DNA of 64,000 bases, taken from contig NZ_NNBL01000037.1 of NCBI RefSeq assembly GCF_002803065.1, positions 1 through 64,000 of the forward strand, in the 5' to 3' direction. Shown one piece after another: positions 1 to 7,532 of the stretch. Each line of letters begins with the position of its first letter. The stretch's first letter is position 1. The DNA comes from Streptomyces sp. CB01635 (GTDB lineage Bacteria; Actinomycetota; Actinomycetes; Streptomycetales; Streptomycetaceae). The notes under the pieces are model-generated. The model made no database searches and had not been told where the DNA came from. It saw nothing but the letters and a program-made list of their open reading frames with translations. Position numbers and translations under genes: made by a program.

Positions 1-215
1 GTCGCATCCGGCACATACTTCACGGTGACAACGATCCTCAAGCTCACGCCGGCTCTCCTACTGCAATCGTCTTTACTGGGCGGCCTTGCTCCCTGCAGGC
101 AGCATAGGCGTCCGAAGCGGACTCTCCCGGTCGGGGCGGCCCGCGCCCCGAACGAAATATTACTCGTCAGTACACCCAGGATTCGCCCGCTAAGCAAGCG
201 CTTTGAACTGTGATC
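1..215. other. Left-edge non-coding stretch
   Basis: No convincing gene is seen here; the only open frame is short, has no ribosome binding site and resembles no known protein. The stretch holds a GC hairpin at 132-150 (CGGGGCG, 5-nt loop, CGCCCCG) and a small dyad TACT-CGTC-AGTA at 161-172 in an AT-richer patch. It probably contains the end of, or the regulatory region for, a gene lying left of the window, together with the end of the flavin reductase transcript. Confidence 0.4.
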
Positions 216-722
216 CTAGTCGCGCAGACCGTTGAAGCGGCCCTGGTGGTAGACGAGCGGCCGGCCGGTCCCCGCGGGGTCTCCGGCGACGGCCTCGGCG
301 AGCACGATGCGGTGGTCACCGGCGGGCACGCGTGCGATCACCCGGCACACCAGCCAGGCCAGAACGCCTTCGAGTACGGGCACGCCCTCCGGGCCCTCGT
401 GCCAGCGCGTGGGGCCCCCGAAGCGGTCGGCTCCGCTCTTCGCGAACGTGGCGGCCAGATCCTGCTGGTGCTCGCCGAGTATGTGCACGCCGATGTGTCC
501 GGCCTCGGAGACGACGGGCCAACTGGAGGCGCCCAGGCCGATACCGAACGAGATGACGGGGGGTTCGGCCGACACGGACGTCAGGGAGGTGGCGGTGAAG
601 CCGACGGGGGCGGCGCCACGGGCGGTGATCACGGCGACTCCGGCCGCGTGCCTGCGGAAGACCGAGCGCAGCAGGTCGGGCGATGCGGTCGTGGCGATGC
701 GGAGATCGGGCGTGGCCGTCAT
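216..722 (-). CDS. Flavin reductase family protein
   Basis: A 168-residue protein of the flavin reductase (FMN-binding split-barrel) family, which uses NAD(P)H to reduce flavin for a partner monooxygenase. The family pattern is visible: an N-terminal LLRSVFRRHAAGVAVITA segment, the flavin-contacting GFTATSLTSVSAEPPVISF stretch and the closing LVYHQGRFNGL. The start at 722 is chosen because AAGGA lies 7 nt before ATG, whereas the longer frame has no such site. A short HVDL-type leader peptide lies 46 nt upstream on the same strand, suggesting attenuation-like control. No monooxygenase partner is adjacent, so the client enzyme is unknown. Confidence 0.88.
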   Translation of the reverse strand: MTATPDLRIATTASPDLLRSVFRRHAAGVAVITARGAAPVGFTATSLTSVSAEPPVISFGIGLGASSWPVVSEAGHIGVHILGEHQQDLAATFAKSGADRFGGPTRWHEGPEGVPVLEGVLAWLVCRVIARVPAGDHRIVLAEAVAGDPAGTGRPLVYHQGRFNGLRD

Positions 723-768
723 GGAGTTGTCCTTCTGCCGGAGGGGTGCGAGCGGGGTCCGTGGCTGC

Positions 769-849
769 TCAGGAGCCGGGACAGCGCGCACTCGCGCAGC
801 GGGCGAGGTCCACATGGACACGCTCGAAGAGAAGGGGTTCCGTGGGCAT
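769..849 (-). CDS. Putative short regulatory leader peptide (HVDL type)
   Basis: A 26-codon frame starting ATG at 849 and ending TGA at 769, just upstream of the flavin reductase on the same strand. Its second half, HVDLARCASARC, matches the pattern of the short actinobacterial 'putative leader peptides' (HVDL, Arg, small residues, Cys near the end) found before sulfur- and cysteine-related genes. Such peptides are thought to sense cysteine or translation rate through their terminal Cys codons; here two Cys codons occur in the last eleven positions. No clear Shine-Dalgarno precedes it. The identification is from pattern recognition and the role is inferred. Confidence 0.6.
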   Translation of the reverse strand: MPTEPLLFERVHVDLARCASARCPGS

Positions 850-932
850 ACAGTCAGGCTGACGATAGGTGGTGCGTGCAGTCAAGTGCGTCCCGCCATC
901 TGGGAGAAGCGTCACGACGAGGTCACCACCCG

Positions 933-1340
933 TCAGACCGCCTCCCCGAGCGCGGCGATGACGTCGGCCTTGCGCGGCTGACCCGAGGCGCGGCGCACGA
1001 TGTGTCCGGCCGCGTCGAGGACGAGCACGGTGGGCGTCTTGAGGACGCCGAATTCCCGTACGAGGTCGAGCCGCTCCTCGGCGTCGATCTCCACATGGGC
1101 CACGCCGGGAACCATTTCGGCCACTTCGCCGAGCACGCGCCGGGTGGCCCGGCACGGGGCGCAGAAGGCGCTGGAGAACTGCACGAGCGTGGCCCGCTCC
1201 CCCAGCGCCTCCCCCAACTGCGCCGCTCCGAGCGCCGCTTCACCCTGCCGCACCTTCATCCTCCCGCTCCGCCGCCGTTGCATCAGCCCGAAGGCGCTCG
1301 CCACGGCGAGCACGGCCACACACACCACAAGTCCGGTCAT
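933..1340 (-). CDS. Thioredoxin family protein, membrane-anchored
   Basis: A 135-residue protein with one N-terminal transmembrane segment (about residues 3-20) followed by a thioredoxin domain. The active site reads FSSAFCAPCRATRR, a CxPC redox pair, and the cis-proline loop is seen as LKTPTVLVLD. It should act as a membrane-tethered thiol-disulfide oxidoreductase. The start at 1340 is chosen because it places the membrane anchor at the extreme N-terminus; the longer frame adds a low-complexity segment. It is divergent, across 76 nt, from a DUF4395 gene, a pairing common in Streptomyces. A sigma-R-like promoter lies just upstream. Confidence 0.88.
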   Translation of the reverse strand: MTGLVVCVAVLAVASAFGLMQRRRSGRMKVRQGEAALGAAQLGEALGERATLVQFSSAFCAPCRATRRVLGEVAEMVPGVAHVEIDAEERLDLVREFGVLKTPTVLVLDAAGHIVRRASGQPRKADVIAALGEAV

Positions 1341-1351
1341 CGTTCCAGTGC

Positions 1352-1378
1352 AGCATTCACGAGACCGCAAAGATTCCC
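1352..1378 (-). promoter_or_regulatory. Candidate sigma-R-like promoter of the thioredoxin gene
   Basis: Read on the minus strand, GGGAAT is followed after 18 nt by GCT, ending 11 nt before the thioredoxin start. The sigma-R consensus in Streptomyces is GGGAAT-N18-GTT, and thioredoxin genes are classical targets. The -10 element has one mismatch (GCT for GTT). A 7-bp inverted repeat AGCATTC (1352-1358) / GAATGCT (1404-1410) also frames this divergent gap. Confidence 0.4.
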
Positions 1379-1416
1379 CGGGTCCGCGCAGCGCACCGTT
1401 GCGGAATGCTGGGTTC

Positions 1417-1833
1417 ATGGACATCGATGTGAGAGGGCCGCGGTTCGGTGCCGCGGTCACGACGGTCGTACTGGCCCTGGTGCTCGTCACGGGCAGCGCC
1501 TGGCTCCTGGCGTGGCAGACGCTGTGTTTCGCGCTCGGCGCGGCGGGCGGAGTGGGACGTTCTCCCTATGCGTGGCTGTTCCGTACGGCGGTGCGGCCGC
1601 GGATAGGGCCGCCCACGGAGTTCGAGGCTCCGCAGCCGCCGCGGTTCGCGCAGTTCGTCGGGCTCGTCTTTGCGGCGGTGGGTCTGGTGGGTCTGGTGTG
1701 GGGGCCGGGCTGGCTCGGGCTCGCGGCGACGGCCTGCGCGCTGGCGGCGGCGTTCCTCAACTCGGCGTTCGGTTACTGCCTGGGGTGCGAGATGTACCTG
1801 CTCCTGCGGCGTGGCGCGGCACGATTTGGCTGA
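1417..1833 (+). CDS. DUF4395 family membrane protein
   Basis: A 138-residue protein matching DUF4395: residues from MDIDVRGPRF lead into two N-terminal hydrophobic segments, a PRIGPP-type loop and two more C-terminal membrane segments (LVFAAVGLVGLVWGPGWLG and the stretch after it). Near the end it carries a CLGCEMY CxxC pair, consistent with a redox or metal role. It is divergent from the thioredoxin gene, and DUF4395 proteins are commonly found next to thioredoxins and sulfurtransferases, so a role in thiol or sulfur metabolism is likely but unproven. The start at 1417 is the ATG that puts the usual N-terminus of the family first. Confidence 0.85.
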   Translation: MDIDVRGPRFGAAVTTVVLALVLVTGSAWLLAWQTLCFALGAAGGVGRSPYAWLFRTAVRPRIGPPTEFEAPQPPRFAQFVGLVFAAVGLVGLVWGPGWLGLAATACALAAAFLNSAFGYCLGCEMYLLLRRGAARFG

Positions 1834-1939
1834 TCAACGGGTTGCACGGACCGCGTGGGAGTGACGAGGATCTCGCGCCCGGCCGGAACCAGGACTGGCT
1901 ACTCAGCCGTTGATGGGGCACGATCTGCGCAAGCCACAA

Positions 1940-1959
1940 AACCTACGGCTGCGTAACTT
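1940..1959. promoter_or_regulatory. Imperfect dyad upstream of the acyltransferase
   Basis: AACCTACG, 4 nt, then CGTAACTT forms an inverted repeat with six of eight positions paired, 50 nt before the acyltransferase start. It looks like a repressor site or promoter-overlapping operator for a lipid gene. The regulator is not in the neighbourhood. Confidence 0.35.
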
Positions 1960-2008
1960 CCCGCCGGGAGCCCCCTCCCCAGGCAGAGATGAAGGGTCCT
2001 CCCCCTCC

Positions 2009-2737
2009 ATGGCAGAGCTCGTCTACCGTCCGGTCATCGGCGCGGCCCGCACGATGTTCAAGGCGCTCGATCTGAAGATCGACGTCAAGGGCGCGGAGAA
2101 CATTCCGCGCTCCGGCGGCGCGGTCCTGGTCAGCAATCACATCAGCTACCTGGACTTCATTTTCGACGGTCTCGCAGCGCTGCCGCAGAAGCGCCTGGTG
2201 CGCTTCATGGCGAAGGAGTCGGTGTTCCGGCACAAGATCTCCGGTCCGCTGATGCGCAGCATGAAGCACATCCCCGTGGACCGGAAGCAGGGCGAGGACG
2301 CGTATGCGCACGCCCTCGACTCGCTGCGCTCCGGTCAGGTCATCGGGGTGTTCCCCGAGGCGACGATCTCGCAGTCGTTCACGCTGAAGAGCTTCAAGTC
2401 GGGCGCCGCGCGCCTGGCCCAGGAGGCCGGTGTGCCGCTCATCCCGATGGCACTGTGGGGCACCCAGCGCCTGTGGACGAAGGGCCACCCGAAGAACTTC
2501 AAGCGCCACCACATCCCGATCACGATCCGGGTGGGCGAGCCGATGGAGGCCCCGCGTGACCAGTACGCCGGTGCGATCACCCGGCGGCTGCGCGAACGTG
2601 TGCAGGAGCTCCTCGAAGCGGCACAGCGCGCGTACCCCGTACGCCCGAAGGGTCCGGACGACACCTGGTGGATGCCCGCGCACCTCGGCGGCACCGCGCC
2701 CACCGCGGCAGAGGTGAAGGCCGCCGAGGCGAGCTGA
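2009..2737 (+). CDS. 1-acyl-sn-glycerol-3-phosphate acyltransferase family protein
   Basis: A 242-residue PlsC-type lysophospholipid acyltransferase, which transfers an acyl chain to lysophosphatidate or a related acceptor at the inner membrane face. The catalytic HX4D box appears as NHISYLDF near residue 50. The third block, usually PEGT, is FPEATIS near residue 116, so Gly is replaced by Ala, as in several actinobacterial homologues. The start at 2009 (MAELVYRPVIG) matches the usual N-terminus; GAAGG lies 13 nt upstream. It is convergent with the B3/B4 gene and appears to be monocistronic. Confidence 0.88.
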   Translation: MAELVYRPVIGAARTMFKALDLKIDVKGAENIPRSGGAVLVSNHISYLDFIFDGLAALPQKRLVRFMAKESVFRHKISGPLMRSMKHIPVDRKQGEDAYAHALDSLRSGQVIGVFPEATISQSFTLKSFKSGAARLAQEAGVPLIPMALWGTQRLWTKGHPKNFKRHHIPITIRVGEPMEAPRDQYAGAITRRLRERVQELLEAAQRAYPVRPKGPDDTWWMPAHLGGTAPTAAEVKAAEAS

Positions 2738-2777
2738 ATCGGTACTGCAGACGTGCCGCGGGCCCACCGCGGTGCGT

Positions 2778-3464
2778 CTACTCCGGCGCGTGGACGGTGA
2801 TCCGCGCGCCGGGGCTGAACTTCTCCAGGAGTTCGGCGAGTTCGGTGCCGGCCGCCACCACGTCGCAGTGCGGCCCCATCGCCTCCAGCAGGAAGAGCGC
2901 GTTCACCGACTCCTCGGTCAGGCGCGTACGGATGCCCTGGCGCCAGTTCCAGCGGCGGCAGGTCACGCCGTCGTCGTCACACCAGACGACCTCGCCTGCG
3001 TCGGGGTGTTCCACGACGTCCTCTCCCCCTGCCACGGTGGCGAAACCCTCTTCGCCGGTGGCCCTGACGAGGCGCATGCCGCCCTTGATGTGGTCCAGGT
3101 CCTCGCCGCCGACCGGGATCAGATGGGCCACGCTGATCGCGTTGTAGACGTCGACGAGGGTGTTGATCCGCGGCAGTCCGCCGTCCGCGAGGGCCCTCTT
3201 GGCCAGCGCCTCGGCCGAGTTACGGGTGCGGGAGGGCTTGGAGCCGAAGGCCGTGTAGGCGGCGCGCCAGGCCGCCATGTGCGGGTCCTCGTGCGGGGCG
3301 CGTCCGTCGAGACGCGCGGCGAGGCGGCGTGCGGCATCGTCGAGAAGGGCCGAAGTCCCTTCACTGCTGGGGCTGTTGACCAGCCCGTACGCCTCGATGG
3401 CGACGTGTCGGAACTCGGGCGCGAGGGTCCGTACCGCGTCGGACACAGTGAGGTGGAGGGTCAT
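2778..3464 (-). CDS. B3/B4 domain-containing protein
   Basis: A 228-residue protein resembling stand-alone B3/B4 domains, the fold found in the beta subunit of phenylalanyl-tRNA synthetase. Recognisable segments are AAYTAFGSKPSRTRNSAEAL and INTLVDVYNAISVAHLIPVG, with a C-terminal half ending in a double-psi-like strand region. Stand-alone members may bind or edit misacylated tRNA or amino-acid derivatives, but their role is not settled. The start at 3464 (MTLHLTVSD) is the first plausible ATG; it lies 34 nt after the transglutaminase stop, so the two are probably co-transcribed. Confidence 0.82.
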   Translation of the reverse strand: MTLHLTVSDAVRTLAPEFRHVAIEAYGLVNSPSSEGTSALLDDAARRLAARLDGRAPHEDPHMAAWRAAYTAFGSKPSRTRNSAEALAKRALADGGLPRINTLVDVYNAISVAHLIPVGGEDLDHIKGGMRLVRATGEEGFATVAGGEDVVEHPDAGEVVWCDDDGVTCRRWNWRQGIRTRLTEESVNALFLLEAMGPHCDVVAAGTELAELLEKFSPGARITVHAPE

Positions 3465-3498
3465 CGTCCGCCTTGCTCTTCGGGGTGCGCTTGCTGTT

Positions 3499-4092
3499 TC
3501 AGAGTGCGTCGGGGAGGTGTTCCCACAAGTAGGGCCGGTCGGGGGCGTCGCGCAAGGCGCGCAGAACGGCCGGCTCCGGTACATCGAAGAGTACCGGATA
3601 GTCCACCTCATTGGACTCCGTATCCACAATGAAGGCCAGCCGCTCACCGTCGAGGGAGAACTGGGCGTCGACCCCGGGCTTGTTACCGCGGCAGTCCTGC
3701 CGGTGCCAGGCCCCATGGAAGCGCACGGCGACCATGCCGTGCAGTACATACCCGGTCCCGGCGTCATGCGTGAGCCGCTGGTAGCAGAGCGCCGCGGGGA
3801 TGTCCTCGGCGCGCAGGAGCGCGGCCAGCGCGTGGGATTTGGCGTGACAGATGCCCGTGCCCTGCTCCAGGACGTCCGAGGCGCGCCAGGTGACGCGGAG
3901 GTCCCCGCTGTCGGCGGAGTGCGGGATGGTGTCCCGCACGAACTCGTAGGCCACCTGGGCGTATGAATATGAGTCGGAGGCCTGCGCGGCGAGGCGCTCG
4001 GCCGTCTTCCGTACGAGCGGGTGGTGATGGTCGATGACCTCGTCGGCCGCCAAGTAGGCAGACAGGTCAGGGTTCTTCTGGATCAGCTGCAT
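3499..4092 (-). CDS. Transglutaminase-like domain protein
   Basis: A 197-residue cytoplasmic protein of the transglutaminase/protease superfamily. The Cys-His-Asp triad can be placed at Cys82 (GTGICHAKSHAL), His119 (YVLHGMVAV) and Asp133 (WHRQDCRGNK). Small bacterial members are thought to be cysteine peptidases or amidases rather than cross-linking enzymes. No Shine-Dalgarno is visible; instead TATGCT lies 8 nt before ATG with TTGACG 18 nt further upstream, so the transcript is probably leaderless. A 12-bp inverted repeat brackets that promoter. The B3/B4 gene follows in the same operon. Confidence 0.85.
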   Translation of the reverse strand: MQLIQKNPDLSAYLAADEVIDHHHPLVRKTAERLAAQASDSYSYAQVAYEFVRDTIPHSADSGDLRVTWRASDVLEQGTGICHAKSHALAALLRAEDIPAALCYQRLTHDAGTGYVLHGMVAVRFHGAWHRQDCRGNKPGVDAQFSLDGERLAFIVDTESNEVDYPVLFDVPEPAVLRALRDAPDRPYLWEHLPDAL

Positions 4093-4100
4093 GGACGGGG

Positions 4101-4150
4101 AGCATAGAAATGCGACCGACCGCCCGTCAATAGCTTTACGGTCGATCGCA
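4101..4150 (-). promoter_or_regulatory. Leaderless promoter with overlapping operator
   Basis: On the minus strand TTGACG (4130-4125), 18 nt, TATGCT (4106-4101), then 8 nt to ATG make a strong promoter with almost no leader. An inverted repeat, TGCGACCGACCG (4111-4122) and CGGTCGATCGCA (4139-4150), pairs at 11 of 12 positions; one arm fills the -35/-10 spacer and the other lies just upstream of -35. The placement suits a repressor site. No regulator gene is adjacent. Confidence 0.6.
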
Positions 4151-4179
4151 TATCTATACAGCCAGGTGCGGGGAGAACG

Positions 4180-5268
4180 CTAGCGGGCCATTTCCTCCTT
4201 GAGGGCGGCGACGAAGCCGTCGACGTCCTCCTCACGGGTGTCGAACGCGCACATCCAGCGGACGTCGCCGGCCGCCTCGTCCCAGAAGTAGAACCGGAAG
4301 CGCTTCTGGAGGCGCTCGCTGACGTCGTGCGGCAGCCGCGCGAAGACCGCGTTGGCCTGCACCGGGTAGAGGATCTCGACGCCGTGCACGGCGCGGACGC
4401 CCTCGGCGAGGCGCTGGGCCATCTCGTTGGCGTGCCGCGCGTTGCGCAGCCACAGGTCCTTGGCGAGCAGGGCCTCCAACTGCACCGACACGAAACGCAT
4501 CTTGGAGGCGAGCTGCATCGAGAGCTTGCGCAGATGCTTCATGTGGCTGACGGCGTCCTGGTTGAGGACGACGACCGCCTCGCCGAACAGAGCGCCGTTC
4601 TTCGTGCCGCCGAGCGACAGGATGTCGACGCCGACCGCGTTCGTGAACGTGCGCATCGGCACGTCGAGCGACGCGGCCGCGTTGGCTATCCGGGAGCCGT
4701 CGAGGTGCACCTTCATGCCGCGCTCGTGCGCGTGGTCGCAGATCGCGCGGATCTCGTCGGGCGTGTAGAGCGTGCCCAGCTCCGTGTTCTGCGTGATCGA
4801 GACGACCTGCGGCATCGCGCGGTGCTCGTCGTCCCAGCCGAAGGCCTGCCGGTCGATGAGCTCGGGCGTGAGCTTGCCGTCCGGGGTCGGCACGGTGAGC
4901 AGCTTGAGCCCGCCCATGCGCTCCGGGGCCCCGCCCTCGTCCACGTTGATGTGCGCGGACTCGGCGCAGATCACCGCGCCCCAGCGGTCGGTGACCGCCT
5001 GGAGCGCGACGACGTTGGCACCGGTGCCGTTGAAGACCGGGAACGCCTCGGCCGTGGGGCCGAAGTGGGCGCGGATGATCTGCTGGAGGTTCGCCGTGTA
5101 GTCGTCCTCGCCGTACGCGATCTGGTGACCGCCGTTGGCGAGGGCGAGGGCCGCGAGGATCTCCGGGTGCGCGCCCGCGTAGTTGTCGCTCGCGAAGCCG
5201 CGGACGTCCGGGTCGTGATGCCGGCGGGCGTCGGTCTTCGGCGGATTCACGGCTTCTCGGTCAGCCAC
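4180..5268 (-). CDS. ltaE: Threonine aldolase family protein (beta-eliminating lyase fold)
   Basis: A 362-residue PLP-dependent enzyme of the low-specificity L-threonine aldolase family, which splits threonine or allo-threonine into glycine and acetaldehyde. The PLP lysine is Lys223 in LSLGGTKNGALFGE, and the cofactor-binding Asp190/Arg193 are in HLDGSRIANA. Length fits the family. Its start overlaps the end of the upstream SDR gene by 22 nt, so it is translationally coupled as the third gene of a DUF6421-SDR-aldolase operon. Substrate specificity cannot be read from sequence, and other beta-hydroxy amino acids are possible. Confidence 0.88.
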   Translation of the reverse strand: MADREAVNPPKTDARRHHDPDVRGFASDNYAGAHPEILAALALANGGHQIAYGEDDYTANLQQIIRAHFGPTAEAFPVFNGTGANVVALQAVTDRWGAVICAESAHINVDEGGAPERMGGLKLLTVPTPDGKLTPELIDRQAFGWDDEHRAMPQVVSITQNTELGTLYTPDEIRAICDHAHERGMKVHLDGSRIANAAASLDVPMRTFTNAVGVDILSLGGTKNGALFGEAVVVLNQDAVSHMKHLRKLSMQLASKMRFVSVQLEALLAKDLWLRNARHANEMAQRLAEGVRAVHGVEILYPVQANAVFARLPHDVSERLQKRFRFYFWDEAAGDVRWMCAFDTREEDVDGFVAALKEEMAR

Positions 5269-6005
5269 AGACGGGTCCCGTTCAACTCATGGGCGGGCCG
5301 CTCCCAGACGCCGGCGATGGCATCGGCCAGGTCCGTGACGTCCGTGAAACCCGCGAACTTCGCGTTGGGTCGCTCGGCGCGCATCGCGTCGTGCACCAGC
5401 GCCTTCACCACCAGGATCGCAGCCGCCTGCTGCGGGCCCGCGTCACCCCCCGCCTTGCGGAAGGCGTCGCCGAGGGCCAGCGTCCAGGCCTCGGCGGCGG
5501 CCTTGGAGGCCGCGTACGCCGCGTTGCCCGCGGTCGGCTTGCTGGCGCCCGCGGCGCTGATCAGCAGGAAGCGTCCGCGGTCGCTGCGCTGGAGGGCGTC
5601 CTGGAACGCGAGGGAGGTGTGCTGGACCGTGCGGATCAGGAGCTTTTCTAGGAGGTCCCAGTCGGCGAGGTCGGTCTCGGCGAAGGTGGCGCTGCCGCGC
5701 CAGCCGCCGACGAGGTGGACAAGGCCGTCGACCCGGCCGAAGTCCTTCTCGATGTGATTCGCCCAGTCCCGGGTCGCGTCCAGGTCGAGGAGGTCGACGG
5801 TGTCGCCGATGACGGTGGCGCCCCCGTGCGCGTAGCGTGCCGCGTCCACGGCCTCCGCCAGGCGCGTGGCGTCCGCGTCCGCTCCGACGACCGTCGCGCC
5901 CGCCTCGGCGAGGCGCAGCAGGGTGGCGCGGCCCGCGGGTCCCGCCGCGCCCGCGACCGCGATGACCGCTCCGTCCAGCGTGCCGTTCCCGTTGCCTTCG
6001 GCCAT
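5247..6005 (-). CDS. SDR family oxidoreductase
   Basis: A 252-residue short-chain dehydrogenase. The nucleotide site is AVAGAAGPAGRATLLRLA, a relaxed glycine motif, with VGADAD after the second strand. The catalytic block shows Ser in LLISAAGASKPTAGN and YAASKAAAE (YxxxK). The start at 6005 has AGGAGG 8 nt upstream; an in-frame GTG at 6035 overlaps the DUF6421 stop as GTGA and is the alternative. It lies between DUF6421 and threonine aldolase with overlaps or tiny gaps on both sides, so it should act in the same pathway. The substrate is unknown. Confidence 0.88.
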   Translation of the reverse strand: MAEGNGNGTLDGAVIAVAGAAGPAGRATLLRLAEAGATVVGADADATRLAEAVDAARYAHGGATVIGDTVDLLDLDATRDWANHIEKDFGRVDGLVHLVGGWRGSATFAETDLADWDLLEKLLIRTVQHTSLAFQDALQRSDRGRFLLISAAGASKPTAGNAAYAASKAAAEAWTLALGDAFRKAGGDAGPQQAAAILVVKALVHDAMRAERPNAKFAGFTDVTDLADAIAGVWERPAHELNGTRLWLTEKP

Positions 6006-6031
6006 GGCCGTCGCCTCCTCCTCGCGAGCGC

Positions 6032-7450
6032 TCACGCCGCGGCCTGCTCGGCGCCCGCACCGGTGATCCCCTTGGTGGAGGCGATCACGTTCTTCAGCTT
6101 CTTGGACAGTGCCTCATAGAACATGCTGAGCGGAAACTCGTCCGGAAGCACGTCGTCGACGAGCTTGCGCGGCGGCAGGCTCAGGTCGAGGGCGTCGGGG
6201 CCCTTGGCCCAGCGCGAACCGGGGTGCGGGGCGAGGTACTGGGACACCAGGTCGTACGCGGCGAACCAGTGCACCAGCTTCGGACGGTCGATGCCGTCGC
6301 GGTACAGCTTCTCGATCTCGGCGCACAGCTGGTTGGTGACCTGCGGGGCGCGCTCCCAGTCGATCTGGAGCTTGTTGTCGGTCCAGCGCAGCACGTCGTG
6401 CTTGTGCAGGTACGCGAAGAGGAGCTGGCCGCCGAGACCGTCGTAGTTGCGCACGCGCTCGCCGGTGACCGGGAAGCGGAACATGCGGTCGAAGAGGACG
6501 GCGTACTGCACGTCGCGGCCCTGCGGGAAGCCGTCGGCCTCCAGCTTCACGGCCTCCTTGAAGGCGGTGAGGTCGCAGCGGAGCTCTTCGAGGCCGTACA
6601 TCCAGAACGGCTGGCGCTGCTTGATCATGAACGGGTCGAAGGGCAGGTCGCCGTGGCTGTGGGTGCGGTCGTGCACCATGTCCCACAGGACGAACGCCTG
6701 CTGGCAGCGGTCCTGGTCCGAGATCATCTCGCGGATGTCGTCGGGCAGTTCGAGCCCGAGGATGCCGACGGACGCCTCGGTGACGGCACGGAAGCGGGCC
6801 GCCTCGCGGTCGCAGAAGATGCCACCCCAGGAGAAGCGCTCGGGAGCCTCCCGTACGGCGATGGTCTCCGGGAAGAGCACGGCCGAGTTGGTGTCGTAGC
6901 CGGCGGTGAAGTCCTCGAACGTGATCCCGCAGAACAGCGGGTTGTCGTAGCGCGTCGCCTCCAGCTCGGCGAGCCACTCGGGCCACACCATGCGCAGGAC
7001 GACGGCCTCCAGATTGCGGTCCGGGTTGCCGTTCTGCGTGTACATCGGGAAGACGACCAGGTGCTGCAGTCCGTCCTCGCGGCGCGCGGCGGGGTGGAAG
7101 GCCAGCAGCGAGTCGAGGAAGTCGGGCACCTGGAAGCCGTCTTCCGCCCAGCGCCGCAGGTCGGCGGCGAGCGCCGAGTGGTACGCGGCGTCGTGCGGGA
7201 GCAGCGGGGAGAGCTGCTCGACGGCGGATATCGCGCGGTCGAGCGTCAGCTCCGCCAAGGCCTTGGACGGGGCGCCGTCGGCGGCGAAGTCGATGGAGCC
7301 GTCCTTCTGCTGCCAGGGACGGATCTCCTCCACGGCGGCCTTGAGCACGGGCCACGCCGGGTGTTCGACCACCCTGCTTTCGGGGCTTCCCCCGACCTTC
7401 TCCGGAGGAACCTTCCCCTCCACGCCCGACTGCACAAGAATTTCCGTCAT
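6032..7450 (-). CDS. DUF6421 family protein
   Basis: A 472-residue protein of the DUF6421 family, widespread in actinobacteria and without an assigned reaction. It has no signal peptide or membrane segment. The most striking region is the block from DMVHDRTHSHGDLPFDPF through YGLEELRCDLTAF, rich in His, Asp and Glu and possibly metal-binding (inference). The start at 7450 has GGAGG 8 nt upstream, and an upstream promoter carries a 12-bp inverted repeat. It is the first gene of the three-gene operon with the SDR and threonine aldolase, which points to an amino-acid or aldehyde conversion. Confidence 0.88.
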   Translation of the reverse strand: MTEILVQSGVEGKVPPEKVGGSPESRVVEHPAWPVLKAAVEEIRPWQQKDGSIDFAADGAPSKALAELTLDRAISAVEQLSPLLPHDAAYHSALAADLRRWAEDGFQVPDFLDSLLAFHPAARREDGLQHLVVFPMYTQNGNPDRNLEAVVLRMVWPEWLAELEATRYDNPLFCGITFEDFTAGYDTNSAVLFPETIAVREAPERFSWGGIFCDREAARFRAVTEASVGILGLELPDDIREMISDQDRCQQAFVLWDMVHDRTHSHGDLPFDPFMIKQRQPFWMYGLEELRCDLTAFKEAVKLEADGFPQGRDVQYAVLFDRMFRFPVTGERVRNYDGLGGQLLFAYLHKHDVLRWTDNKLQIDWERAPQVTNQLCAEIEKLYRDGIDRPKLVHWFAAYDLVSQYLAPHPGSRWAKGPDALDLSLPPRKLVDDVLPDEFPLSMFYEALSKKLKNVIASTKGITGAGAEQAAA

Positions 7451-7465
7451 TACCCATCCTCCACG

Positions 7466-7515
7466 GGAGAACCTCGCGTACAGACACCGTAAACGGGCGA
7501 GGTTCTCCACCACAA
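7466..7515 (-). promoter_or_regulatory. Promoter and 12-bp inverted repeat before the DUF6421 operon
   Basis: On the minus strand TTGTGG (7515-7510), 18 nt, TACGGT (7491-7486) forms a plausible promoter. GGAGAACCTCGC (7466-7477) and GCGAGGTTCTCC (7497-7508) are perfect 12-bp arms 19 nt apart: one lies within the promoter spacer, the other just downstream of -10 and before the ribosome site. This can act as a repressor operator or a 5'-leader structure. The regulator is not obvious nearby. Confidence 0.5.
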
Positions 7516-7532
7516 GTGGAGCCGGGAGGAAG

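Noticed and set aside
25..213. A 62-codon plus-strand frame at the left edge
   Set aside because: It has no ribosome site and no family resemblance, and its sequence is continuous with apparently non-coding DNA.
851..890. A promoter for the leader peptide made of TTGACT and TATCGT on the minus strand
   Set aside because: The two hexamers are only 12 bp apart, too close for a normal sigma-70-type promoter.
210..1913. A 567-codon plus-strand open frame across the flavin reductase and thioredoxin region
   Set aside because: It is antisense to two recognisable genes, is full of Gly/Arg/His low-complexity text and matches no family; it is a high-GC shadow frame.
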